Below the pieces are notes generated by a model, which saw only the letters and a list, made by a program, of their open reading frames with translations, was not told the origin of the DNA and ran no database searches. 64,000 nucleotides of DNA from Mesorhizobium sp. RMAD-H1. Its GTDB lineage: Bacteria > Pseudomonadota > Alphaproteobacteria > Rhizobiales > Rhizobiaceae. Both the position numbers and the translations under genes were made by a program. Positions 53,873 to 61,474 of the stretch are shown here, piece after piece. The stretch lies in contig NZ_JACHWN010000006.1 of assembly GCF_014191375.1 (NCBI RefSeq), forward strand, positions 303,086 to 367,085. The letters are read 5' to 3'. Position 1 is the first letter of the stretch. The number at the start of each line of letters is the position of its first letter.

Positions 53873-54769
53873 ATGTCGAAACTCGGGGTTCATTCCTTCG
53901 TCTGGAGCGCCGGCTCCTCGCAAGCCGAGCTTGAAGCCGCGCTGCAGAACACACACAAGCTCGGTTATGGCCTGATCGAGTTTTCCTATCTCAATCCCGT
54001 CGAGGTGGATGTGAAATGGCTTGCCCGTCGTATAGAAGAGCTCGGACTTGACGTGGCGATCAGCATGGGGTTGCCGCCGGAGGGCGATATTTCCAGCAGC
54101 GACCCGGAGATTGTCAGACACGGCCAGGCGATCCTCGACGGGGCAGTTGCGTTGACCCGTGATCTCGGCGGCACGAAGCTCGGCGGGATATTGAGCTCCG
54201 CCCATGGCAAGCAGGAAGTACCGCTCACGCGACAGGCGTGGGAGACCAGCGTCAACGCGCTCTCAAAGGTGGCCGACCGTGCAAAAGCGGCTGGCGTGAC
54301 GCTCAATCTGGAGATCGTCAACCGCTTCGAGAGCAACATGCTCAACACGGCAGCGCAGGGGCTCGCCTATATCAGGGATACCGGTGCGTCGAATGTCTTT
54401 CTGCATCTCGATACGTTCCATATGAACATCGAGGAAGCCGATGTCGGCCTCGCTATCCGCCATGCTGCGGACAAGATCGGCTATGTCCATATCGGCGAAA
54501 GCCATCGGGGGTATCTCGGCACCGGCAGCATCGATTTCCCGGCGATCTTCGACGCGCTGGTTGCGATCGGCTGGGATGATTATGTGACGTTCGAATCCTT
54601 CTCCTCCGCCATCGTCGACAAGGACCTGTCGCTGAAGACGGCGATCTGGCGCAATCTGTGGACGGACAATGTCGAGCTCGCCAGGCACGCTCACCAATTC
54701 ATCAGCCTCGGTCTCGATACAGCGCGTCGCAAGGCGGAACTGGTGCAGCAGGCGCATTTGCCGAGCTGA
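53873..54769 (+). CDS. Sugar phosphate isomerase/epimerase, D-tagatose 3-epimerase-like
   Basis: The 298-residue TIM-barrel enzyme has the metal ligands expected of the family: E147 (NLEIVNRFES), D180 (HLDTFHMN), H206 (HIGESHRG) and E241 (TFESFSS). It interconverts a ketose at C3 or isomerises a hydroxy-sugar, feeding the kinase. It is the last gene of the DeoR-kinase-ABC run, 80 bases after the binding-protein gene, behind a hairpin. Confidence 0.88.
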   Translation: MSKLGVHSFVWSAGSSQAELEAALQNTHKLGYGLIEFSYLNPVEVDVKWLARRIEELGLDVAISMGLPPEGDISSSDPEIVRHGQAILDGAVALTRDLGGTKLGGILSSAHGKQEVPLTRQAWETSVNALSKVADRAKAAGVTLNLEIVNRFESNMLNTAAQGLAYIRDTGASNVFLHLDTFHMNIEEADVGLAIRHAADKIGYVHIGESHRGYLGTGSIDFPAIFDALVAIGWDDYVTFESFSSAIVDKDLSLKTAIWRNLWTDNVELARHAHQFISLGLDTARRKAELVQQAHLPS

Positions 54770-55085
54770 AGAAGGCCGCGCATGGGTGTCGGATACGATG
54801 GCTCAACCGCACCGCAGTTGAGCCTCAGGCGCTGCCTACTTCTGGAAGAATTGCCCGAAACTGCCGCGCGAGAAGCACAGGAGCTCCATCCTCAGAGGCT
54901 CCCGTAGGGTTGCGCCATGGCGAGCATGGCAGCCGCGCGGCCGAAATGATGCTCCTCGGCCAGGGCCGCAAAACATCTGATCTGCCGGAGTTCCATTGCC
55001 GTTTCCCGAGGCGACAGCCCTGCCCTCTGCCCTCTCTCTTGATCTACAGATAGTCGGTTACGCGGATTCGTGATCGGGTTTTCCG
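54770..55085. other. Spacer with LysR remnant
   Basis: A 316-base stretch without an intact gene. It contains the leftward LysR fragment listed separately. On the same strand beyond the fragment's stop, another frame reads APVLLARQFRAILPEVGSA then a stop, which could be the lost C-terminus, but this is unproven. Confidence 0.5.
54895..54996 (-). pseudogene. Fragment of a LysR-family regulator (N-terminal HTH only)
   Basis: From an ATG at 54996 the leftward strand reads MELRQIRCFAALAEEHHFGRAAAMLAMAQP, the unmistakable start of a LysR helix-turn-helix, then diverges (YGSL) and stops. Only about 34 residues of the normal 300 remain, so the gene is an internal-deletion remnant. It adjoins the truncated HipA gene. 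Confidence 0.7.
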
Positions 55086-55784
55086 TCATGCGAGCTCGCT
55101 GTAGAGCGGCACTGTCGGAGCGTGTGCGTCGATCGATTCCAGGACGGCAGCGGCAAGAGGAAGATGCCTCTTCTCGGCCTCCCACGCCTGAAATCGCTGG
55201 ACGGTTTCGGCAGCGGTATTAATGACGAGCTTTTCGGGCAGAAGGGCCTTGGCCGCCAGATGCCGAAGCTCATCCACATTGAACTCGGCCATCTTCTTGG
55301 TCCGAGAAAAGTTGAGGGGGGCGGAATCCTCCCCCTCGATATAGGGGATGGTCGACACCAAGTCATAGGCCGGCGATAGTGCGGCCGTGCGCCGGTCCGG
55401 ATAGATCAACGACCAGTTCTTGAGGTGCATATCGCCATTGCCGATCAGGGCGCTGAACACGAGGCGGCGAATGAACTCGGCGGCGCCGGCATCGCCAGCC
55501 TCGGTGCCGATGACGCGGGCAATGTTAGCGTAGCTCGCGCGCTTGTACTTGTCGTCCGGAAAGACTCCGAACACCTGCGCGAAATCCTCGATGTGGACGG
55601 GGCCGTCGCCGGTTCGGTCGAAGCGGCTGATGGCAAGCACCTGTCCCTTTAGCTCCCCACTCCTTCTGGAATACCGGAGATCGCATCGAACGGCGTCATC
55701 GATGGGATGACAAAAAGAGCCTCGGCATTGTAGTGTCGGTTGGGATTGGTGGCGCGGCGGTAGGCGGCGGTTCGGCCGCCGCAC
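55086..55784 (-). pseudogene. Truncated HipA-family kinase (C-terminal part)
   Basis: The 232-residue reading frame matches the C-terminal half of HipA kinases from about residue 44 on: GQVLAISRFDRTGDG, the catalytic loop LIGNGDMHLKNWSLIY and the metal motif SPAYDLVST. Full HipA proteins have 400-440 residues; the N-terminal subdomain with the ATP loop is missing, and the first 43 residues here look unrelated. No HipB antitoxin is adjacent. The kinase core is thus incomplete and a functional toxin is unlikely. It shares the strand with the LysR fragment. Confidence 0.75.
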
Positions 55785-55798
55785 GTCGGAGTCGTGTG

Positions 55799-56023
55799 CT
55801 AACCGCCCTTGAGGATCTGTTCCATCGTCAGGTCGCCTGCGATCCCATCGCGAGCACAGTCCCGCGCGCGGCGGCCGTCCAGGAAACCGATGTCGCGCTG
55901 GAGATGCTCCGAGAGCATACGCGGATCGAGGCGCTTGGGCCGCCTACGTGTGAGATAGCCGCCAAGCCGCGAGAGGAGCGACCGCGGAGAGGAGGCGTGT
56001 AGAGTCGTCTGCGCCATTGCCAT
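55799..56023 (-). CDS. Small DUF1127-like protein
   Basis: The 74-residue basic protein has a C-terminal segment (RLDPRMLSEHLQRDIGFLDGR) that resembles DUF1127-type motifs, with a conserved R-D-I-G core. Two ATGs, at 56023 and 56017, are possible. It stands upstream of, and divergent from, the GcvA-like LysR gene. The call rests on the motif only. Confidence 0.55.
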   Translation of the reverse strand: MAMAQTTLHASSPRSLLSRLGGYLTRRRPKRLDPRMLSEHLQRDIGFLDGRRARDCARDGIAGDLTMEQILKGG

Positions 56024-56128
56024 GGTCGTCGCCTTTTGATCAGGTGAGTTAATCTTTCGGCATTTAATCTGACCTCAAACCAGCGTAGTTTCCAATCGAA
56101 TGTCGATTAGCACGCATAAGGACAACTT

Positions 56129-57025
56129 ATGGCAGAGCAGCTTCCGCCACTTTCCGCAGTCCGCGTCTTTGAAGCCACGGCCCGGCACCTGAGCTTCACC
56201 AAGGCGGCTGCGGAACTCGGAATGACGCAGGCGGCGGTGAGCTACCAGATCAAAGTCCTGGAGGACCGGATGGGTGGTGCGCTGTTCCTGCGGCGGCCAC
56301 GGCAGGTTATTCTCACCGAGCTCGGCCAACGTCTGGCACCGGCCGTCACGGAAGCCTTCGAACTGATCAGGCAGGCATTCGTGACGGCGCGCAGCGGGGC
56401 ACAAGGCACGCTGTCGATTTCAACTGTCCCGACCTTCGCCAACAACTGGCTGGCGCAGCATCTCGGCTCGTTCCAGGTCGCCCATCCTTCGCTTGCCGTG
56501 CGGCTGGACATGTCAGCGCGCGTCATCGACTTCGCGCGCGAGGACATCGACGTGGCGATCCGAGCCGGCGACGGAAACTGGCCTGGCCTGGCGGCGCATT
56601 TGCTGATACGGGCGGAATTCACGCCGATGCTGAGCCCGGAGCTGGCCGCAAGTATCGGCGGGTTGAAGGAGCCTGGCGACCTGCTGCGGCTGCCGATCAT
56701 CGGGCCGGACGACCCTTGGTGGACGCTGTGGCTGACGGAGGCCGGCGCCTCGCCCGACGGATTGTTGGGACGGCCATCAAACTGGATGGGTTCGCAGACG
56801 GTCGAAGCGGGCGCAGCGATGGCCGGCCAGGGGGTGGCGATGTTGACGCCGGCATTCTTCAAGGCGGAACTTGCTTCCGGCCGGCTCCTGCAGCCGTTTG
56901 AACTTGTATGCAGCGACGACCGTGCCTATTGGCTGGTCTATCCCGAGGCAAGGCGCAACCTGCCAAAGATCAGCGCCTTCCGCACATGGATCCTGACGGA
57001 ACTGGAGGTCAGCGGGAGAAACTAG
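56129..57025 (+). CDS. LysR-family regulator, GcvA-like branch
   Basis: The 298-residue protein begins LPPLSAVRVFEATARHLSFTKAAAELGMT, the GcvA-branch HTH, followed by QAAVSYQIKVLEDRMGGALF and a substrate-binding domain ending at SGRN. The ATG at 56129 follows AAGGA at good spacing. GcvA controls glycine cleavage in enterobacteria, but many alphaproteobacterial relatives control unrelated genes, including beta-lactamases. No adjacent target is obvious. Confidence 0.9.
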   Translation: MAEQLPPLSAVRVFEATARHLSFTKAAAELGMTQAAVSYQIKVLEDRMGGALFLRRPRQVILTELGQRLAPAVTEAFELIRQAFVTARSGAQGTLSISTVPTFANNWLAQHLGSFQVAHPSLAVRLDMSARVIDFAREDIDVAIRAGDGNWPGLAAHLLIRAEFTPMLSPELAASIGGLKEPGDLLRLPIIGPDDPWWTLWLTEAGASPDGLLGRPSNWMGSQTVEAGAAMAGQGVAMLTPAFFKAELASGRLLQPFELVCSDDRAYWLVYPEARRNLPKISAFRTWILTELEVSGRN

Positions 57026-57244
57026 GGCGTCGCGGTAGGCCGTCCGCGCGAGCAGGTGCGTGACCATAACCGGACCACAGAAAGGAGCCGCTGACATGCT
57101 ACACGGAATACGGAGGCGGCAGCAGAACAATGTGCGGCATCTCTTGCAGCATGGCCATCTAATCCAAGGAGGGGCGCCGACGGCGCAAGTGGGCAAGAGT
57201 CCACTCGCGCCCTCTGGAAAGGCTCCAACGATTATAGATCATTG
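57026..57244. other. Spacer between GcvA-like and GFA genes
   Basis: These 219 bases separate two convergent transcription units. Only short ORFs with shadow composition are present. I see no terminator hairpin or RNA. Confidence 0.5.
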
Positions 57245-57694
57245 TCACAGATACGATGTCAGCTCAGGCGCCTGGTCCCAGGCGTCATGCCGTCCGTCTT
57301 CATAAATGATTGGCGCGTTCGCCAACTCTTCGCCTGAAGCATCATCAAGGCAGACGATATTAATCGCATAAAATCTCCCTCCCATGATTTCAAAGTCGGC
57401 GCTGGCGAAAGGATGAACCCCACACCGCTTGCAGAAAACGTGACGGATCATGCGCGAGCCGAAACGATACTCTGTGAGCATGTCATCGCCGGAGAGCAAT
57501 GTGAAATCTTCGGGTGTGGCGAAGACCTTCCAGAAACGTGTCTTGAGGCAGGAGGAGCAGTTGCAGCGGAAAGTCGAGTTCCACCAAATGCCCGGCCGCG
57601 CAGGCTCCGATCGCTGCCCCTCCGGCGCGAGATCAAGATTGGCCGAAAAGCGGATTGCGCCGCAGTGGCAACTTCCATGATAGATCTTCTTCAT
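57245..57694 (-). CDS. GFA-family (glutathione-dependent formaldehyde-activating-like) protein
   Basis: The 149-residue protein has the GFA zinc-binding cysteines: C9 and C11 (GSCHCGAIRF), C44, C46 and C49 (FRCNCSSCL), and C88 and C91 (FCKRCGVHPFA). The family includes glutathione-binding enzymes; the substrate is unknown. The ATG at 57694 has AAAGGAG upstream and overlaps the SRPBCC stop by four bases. It completes an ArsR-SRPBCC-GFA operon. Confidence 0.9.
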   Translation of the reverse strand: MKKIYHGSCHCGAIRFSANLDLAPEGQRSEPARPGIWWNSTFRCNCSSCLKTRFWKVFATPEDFTLLSGDDMLTEYRFGSRMIRHVFCKRCGVHPFASADFEIMGGRFYAINIVCLDDASGEELANAPIIYEDGRHDAWDQAPELTSYL

Positions 57695-58164
57695 GCCATC
57701 TGCTCCTTTTGTGCAGCGACATAGGTCGCGAGCCGATCGATGCATTCTTCCCAGCCCGCCATATGGCCGTCGCGGCTTTCGGTGGTGGGGAATGGCGCTT
57801 GATGGAAAGTGAGACGGGTACCGTTTCCAACCTCCTCCAGCGTCACAGTGATAATCGTATCCAAGGCGCCCTCTTCCTCCCAGGCGAAGGTGAACACGAT
57901 ACGGCTCGGCTCCACAATTTCACGGTACGTCCCACTCGCCCAGTAATCATCGCCCTTGGGCGAGCGGATGCAGGCGCGCCAAGCGCCACCTTCGCTGAAG
58001 TCAGTCGTCACCGACGGTGCCGAGAAGTCCTTCGGACCCCACCACCGGGCGAGATGCTCCGGTGTCGACCAGACCCTAAAGATGAGACTGCGTGGAGCAT
58101 CGAAGACACGAGTGATGGTCAACTCGGGGCCAGGTTGCTCGGCGATGGCGGGTTCACGTGTCAT
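57691..58164 (-). CDS. SRPBCC (AHSA1-like) domain protein
   Basis: The 157-residue START/AHSA1-like protein has the motif TITRVFDAPRSLIFRVWSTPEHLARWWGP near its start and W-E-E-C-I-D-R-L-A at its end. Such proteins form a hydrophobic pocket and commonly sit behind an ArsR-type regulator. The ATG at 58164 follows AAGGAGAG; a GTG at 58167 is also possible. It overlaps the ArsR stop by 11 bases and the GFA start by four. Confidence 0.88.
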   Translation of the reverse strand: MTREPAIAEQPGPELTITRVFDAPRSLIFRVWSTPEHLARWWGPKDFSAPSVTTDFSEGGAWRACIRSPKGDDYWASGTYREIVEPSRIVFTFAWEEEGALDTIITVTLEEVGNGTRLTFHQAPFPTTESRDGHMAGWEECIDRLATYVAAQKEQMA

Positions 58165-58498
58165 CACTTCTCTCCTTGTGCTGGATTTCCTTCAAATAGC
58201 TGTCCAGGTGGTCGAAGCTCCCCTCCCAAAAGCGACGGTAACGCTCCAACCAGTCCGCCACATCCTTGAGGGGGCCAGGTTCCAGCCGGCAGGGGCGAAA
58301 CTGGGCGTCACGGCCACGGCTGATAAGTCCAGCACCTTCCAGCACCTTGAGATGTTTGGAAATGGCGGGCAGCGACATGTCAAAAGGGGCAGCGATTTCA
58401 TTCACCGTAGCCTCGCCCTTGCTGAGCCGCGCGAGCATGGCACGCCGTGTCGGATCGGCGAGGGCGGCGAAGGCAGCGCTAAGGGAATCAGGCTTCAT
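58154..58498 (-). CDS. ArsR-family HTH regulator
   Basis: The 114-residue winged-helix protein reads FAALADPTRRAMLARLSKGEATVNEI and MSLPAISKHLKVLEGAGLISR. The metal-binding Cys residues of classic ArsR are absent, so it probably senses another signal, as in ArsR-SRPBCC pairs. It overlaps the SRPBCC gene, with a TTAAC/GTTAA palindrome just upstream of the ATG, presumably its own operator. Confidence 0.9.
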   Translation of the reverse strand: MKPDSLSAAFAALADPTRRAMLARLSKGEATVNEIAAPFDMSLPAISKHLKVLEGAGLISRGRDAQFRPCRLEPGPLKDVADWLERYRRFWEGSFDHLDSYLKEIQHKERSDDT

Positions 58499-58815
58499 GT
58501 ACTTAACCTAATAGTTAATTATCTTTTCGGTTAAATACAGAGACCCACCTTGCCTGTCAAGCGGTCAAGAGCGATAGGATCCGACAGAAACTGCGCAGAC
58601 AGCAAAAAAGGTCGATATTACAGGTCTAGTTGGCGCTAATGGATTGCACGCACATATGGCGGCTTTCAGCGGCTGTTTCCCATGGGCGAGAGACCCTGCC
58701 CTGCCGCCGCGGCTCCTGGCGCGCCTCCGGGGGCTGGCGCACGGCTAACCGGGCGGTCGTCACCGCCGTCGGCTGGTCCCAGCCGGGAGGAACTCCAGGG
58801 TACAGCGGCGATGAA
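58499..58815. other. Spacer between the two ArsR-SRPBCC modules
   Basis: About 317 bases, of which the left part carries the operator above. From 58630 to 58800 the sequence is very GC-rich and looks different from both flanks, with only shadow-type ORFs. I see no recognisable IS or RNA feature. Confidence 0.5.
58503..58534. promoter_or_regulatory. Candidate ArsR operator palindromes
   Basis: TTAAC at 58503-58507 and GTTAA at 58514-58518 form an inverted repeat five bases upstream of the ArsR ATG, with a third copy, GTTAA, at 58530-58534. The AT-rich context and location suit autorepression. Confidence 0.6.
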
Positions 58816-59214
58816 TCAAGCCGCTTCCGCGAGGTCCTCTGCGAGGCGCGGCAACACCATATCGCGCCACCCGGGCCCCATATTATCGAAAGAATATCGG
58901 TGTTTGGGGTTATTGAGGTCAAAGCCGCGGTGCTCTAGACGAAGGACGCAGCCATTCTCCGTCGGCAATATCGTCCAGTGCAGTTCCCAGTCGGCGAACG
59001 TGTAGGCTAGCTTTGCATGTGGTACGACCTCCAGCACGCGACAAGGAACTTTGCCCCATTTTCCCATATCCATCGTGAATTCGTGCCCAACGGCAGGAGC
59101 AATATCACCCGGGCCCCACCAACGGGCGATACCTTCTGGCGTCGAAATGCGCTCCCAGACGCTGGCGGGAGAGGCGTTGATCGGTTGATCTACTGTGATG
59201 CTTTCAAGGCTCAT
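58816..59214 (-). CDS. SRPBCC (AHSA1-like) domain protein
   Basis: The 132-residue protein opens with ITVDQPINASPASVWERISTPEGIARWWGPGDI, the AHSA1 signature, and ends with MGPGWRDMVLPRLAEDL. The start overlaps the stop of the ArsR gene upstream by four bases. Function is probably ligand binding in a pocket, and the pairing with an ArsR repressor is typical. It is a paralogue of the protein at 57691-58164 but clearly diverged. Confidence 0.88.
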   Translation of the reverse strand: MSLESITVDQPINASPASVWERISTPEGIARWWGPGDIAPAVGHEFTMDMGKWGKVPCRVLEVVPHAKLAYTFADWELHWTILPTENGCVLRLEHRGFDLNNPKHRYSFDNMGPGWRDMVLPRLAEDLAEAA

Positions 59215-59525
59215 TCGGCATCTTCCTCAAGTTGTTGCGCGAGTCGCACGAGTTGGACTTTCCAGTAGGTCTCAAACGGTTCGAGCCAGTTGCGTATCTC
59301 GGTCAGCGGCTTCGCATTGAGCGAGTAGACTCGCTCGCGGCCGGATTTCGTCTCACGCACCAAATTGGCTTGCCGAAGCACCCCCAGATGCTCCGATACC
59401 GCCGATCGGCTTATCTCGAATTCTTGCGCGATCGCGCCTGCCGTACGGTCGCAGTCCAGCAAGAGCAAGATCACCCGACGACGGACGGGATGAGCGAGAG
59501 CTGAAAAGACTAACTCGTTTTCCAT
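59211..59525 (-). CDS. ArsR-family HTH regulator
   Basis: The 104-residue regulator reads LVFSALAHPVRRRVILLLLDCDRTAGAI and SRSAVSEHLGVLRQANLVRE, a winged HTH without an ArsR metal box. The ATG at 59525 is chosen because the longer frame passes through the strong palindrome just upstream. It is coupled to the SRPBCC gene and probably binds the palindrome at 59537-59554. Confidence 0.88.
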   Translation of the reverse strand: MENELVFSALAHPVRRRVILLLLDCDRTAGAIAQEFEISRSAVSEHLGVLRQANLVRETKSGRERVYSLNAKPLTEIRNWLEPFETYWKVQLVRLAQQLEEDAE

Positions 59526-59536
59526 ATATTCTATTA

Positions 59537-59571
59537 TGTCGGGAATACCCGACATGTCAACAATTCCCGAC
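59537..59571. promoter_or_regulatory. Strong palindrome, probable operator of the 59525 ArsR gene
   Basis: TGTCGGGAATACCCGACA at 59537-59554 is a perfect 7-bp inverted repeat with a four-base centre. ATTCCCGAC at 59563-59571 repeats one arm in the opposite orientation. It lies 12 bases upstream of the ArsR ATG, as expected for a self-regulated operator. Confidence 0.75.
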
Positions 59572-59693
59572 GCATTTTCCGCAATTGCGTTGAGGAGGCA
59601 TCCATACAAGGGCGACGTCGCCGGCGGAATCTATTCTTGCGGTGTCACCGCCCAGGAAGGCCGACGCCTGATTTTCCTATTTAGACGCTCCGC

Positions 59694-60080
59694 TCACCGG
59701 CCACCGTTCTTTGCGCCATATTCGCCACGCGCCTCGCAGATCGCCTGATGGTGCTCGTTCGCCCAGACAATGAGAGTTTTCATCGGCACCAGGAAGGAGC
59801 GGCCGAGGTCCGTCAGTTCGTATTCGACGCGCGGCGGCACTTCCGGATAAAGGGTGCGGTGCACAAAGCCGTCCTCCTCCAAGCGCCTCAGTGTTTTGGA
59901 AAGCATCTGCTTGGAGATGTCGGTGATCGCTCGCTCGATCTCGCTGAAGCGCATGGTCCCATGCTCGAGCACTTCAAGGATGAGCAGGCTCCATTGATCT
60001 CCGATCCGGTCGAGAACGTCTCTGATCGGACAAGGTTGTTCGAACACGAAGGGGATGGATACGAGATTACCATGGCTCAT
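59694..60080 (-). CDS. HxlR-family HTH regulator
   Basis: The 128-residue winged-helix regulator has a conserved Cys17 (EQPCPIRDVLDRIGDQWSLLIL) that is redox-sensing in relatives such as YodB and HypR. The HTH follows in MRFSEIERAITDISKQMLSKTLRRLEEDGF. The start is placed at 60080. HxlR genes often oppose an oxidoreductase gene, and the opposing gene here is only a stump (60224-60300). Its regulation target may therefore be lost. Confidence 0.88.
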   Translation of the reverse strand: MSHGNLVSIPFVFEQPCPIRDVLDRIGDQWSLLILEVLEHGTMRFSEIERAITDISKQMLSKTLRRLEEDGFVHRTLYPEVPPRVEYELTDLGRSFLVPMKTLIVWANEHHQAICEARGEYGAKNGGR

Positions 60081-60223
60081 TCTGCTGCGCTCCATAAGGC
60101 TCGTGGTCACATCGCGCTGACCTGATCACCGGACGATGACGTCTTGCAAGGGCGACCCCGATACCATAGGTGGCTGGGTACGGTCTAGTTTATAGACGAG
60201 ATCACGATCTCAAACCGAGGGGG

Positions 60224-60300
60224 ATGGATATGGCCCATATCGCTCTTATCGGCGCATCCGGCAATGTCGGCCCGCGCCTTCTCAGGGAGCTGTCCTATCG
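60224..60300 (+). pseudogene. N-terminal stump of an NAD(P)-binding oxidoreductase
   Basis: From the ATGs at 60224 and 60230 the frame reads MAHIALIGASGNVGPRLLRELS, a Rossmann GASGNVG start as in NmrA/SDR-type NAD(P)H oxidoreductases. After about 25 residues the sequence loses all resemblance. It lies opposite the HxlR gene, the normal partner of such enzymes. A deletion joined it to the DsbA-like gene. Confidence 0.6.
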
Positions 60301-60436
60301 GGGCACGAGAACCCGCAGCAACCGTGCCAGCGCTTCACCCTCGGATTGGACCACAATTGGCGGCAACCACTGCTCCGATCCAACGGCCTGCCCCCAATGC
60401 GGAGCACCGCCGACTAGCAACCTGAAAGTGAACGTC

Positions 60437-61080
60437 GTGACCAAGACAATATATCTGACCTATCTCTTCGACCCGCTCTGCGGCTGGTGCTACGGTGCTT
60501 CGCCCGCGCTGGAGGGCCTCCTTCAACAGGACGGCCTTGTGCTGACGATCATCCCGACCGGGCTGTTCGCCGGCCCCGGTGCGTTTCCGATGAATGCCGG
60601 TTTCGCCGCGCATGCATGGGAGGCCGACCAGCGCATTGCCAAGCTTACCGGCCAGGTCTTCAGTGAAGACTATCGCAGGAATGTGCTGGAAAGCGGAACA
60701 GGTCGGTGGATTCCGGCCCCGCTACGTTGGCGCTGACTTCCGTGCACCTTACCGCGCCCGAAAGAGAGTTCCAAACCCTCAAGGCCATTCAGCGCGCACG
60801 CTACGTCGAGGGCCGCGACAATGGCGATCGCGCCGTCATTGCCCACATCCTCTCCGCCCTGGCGCTCGATGACGCCGCGGCGCGTTTTGCATCACCCGAC
60901 GAAGAACTGCTCTCGGCCAACCGCGCCCGCATCGCTGCCGGTCGGGCCGAGATGCGGCGATTCAGTGCCCGCGGTGTCCCGACCCTTATCGCCGGGCAGG
61001 ATCAAAACGCCCGCCTCGTCAACTCAAGCGCGCTCTATGGCGGTGCTGACGAACTGATCGCGGATCTGCGCGCCGCGTGA
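60437..61080 (+). pseudogene. DsbA-family protein interrupted by a frameshift
   Basis: From a GTG at 60437 the product is DsbA-like with the redox site DPLCGWCYGASPALEGLL and continues to about 60700 (VLESGTGRW). From there the homology continues in another frame (60706-61080): DSGPATLALTSVHLTAPERE, then FSARGVPTLIAG. The join lies near 60704-60708, around GGTCGGTGGATTCC, so one base has been gained or lost. The intact protein would have about 210 residues and would bind a thiol-disulfide partner in the cytoplasm, as no signal is seen. Confidence 0.75.
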
Positions 61081-61112
61081 CATCCCTAAACAGCAACGAA
61101 CAAGGAAATCCC

Positions 61113-61436
61113 ATGACCGACACAGCATTTCCCGCACTCGGGCACATCTACAAGGCGGATTATGGCGACCCCGTCTTTCGCGTCGCTTTCGACGCGGATG
61201 GCAAGACATTGCGATGGGCACCTTTCGCTGCCGAGGATTTCGAGGCCGTCGCCACGACCGAAACCTATCGGGCGACCTACATCCGCCCCGGCGTTTTCAT
61301 GGTGACCTGGCAGGAGGCGGACGGCATCACCGTCACCCATGTGGAGGATTTCGAGAACGATACCGTCCACGCCGCCATCACGTTTCCGGACCACAAGTTC
61401 CTCACCCTCACCGGAAAATGGACGCGCCTGTCCTGA
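61113..61436 (+). CDS. MoaF-like beta-barrel protein
   Basis: The 107-residue protein reads MTDTAFPALGHIYKADYGD and ETYRATYIRPGVFMVTWQEADGITVTHVEDFE, which resembles the MoaF family of small calycin-like proteins. The ATG at 61113 follows CAAGGAAA. Function is unknown. It follows the DsbA-like gene by 33 bases in the same direction and may share its transcript. Confidence 0.65.
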   Translation: MTDTAFPALGHIYKADYGDPVFRVAFDADGKTLRWAPFAAEDFEAVATTETYRATYIRPGVFMVTWQEADGITVTHVEDFENDTVHAAITFPDHKFLTLTGKWTRLS

Positions 61437-61474
61437 GTTCCTTTTCCACATGAAGCCGATATCAGGAGCATTCC

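Noticed and set aside
55086..55784. A functional HipA toxin
   Set aside because: The N-terminal lobe is missing and no HipB-like antitoxin gene is adjacent, so a toxin-antitoxin system is not supported.
58630..58800. A GC-rich block as a possible mobile-element scar
   Set aside because: It differs from its surroundings in composition but has no recognisable ORF, repeat or element end.
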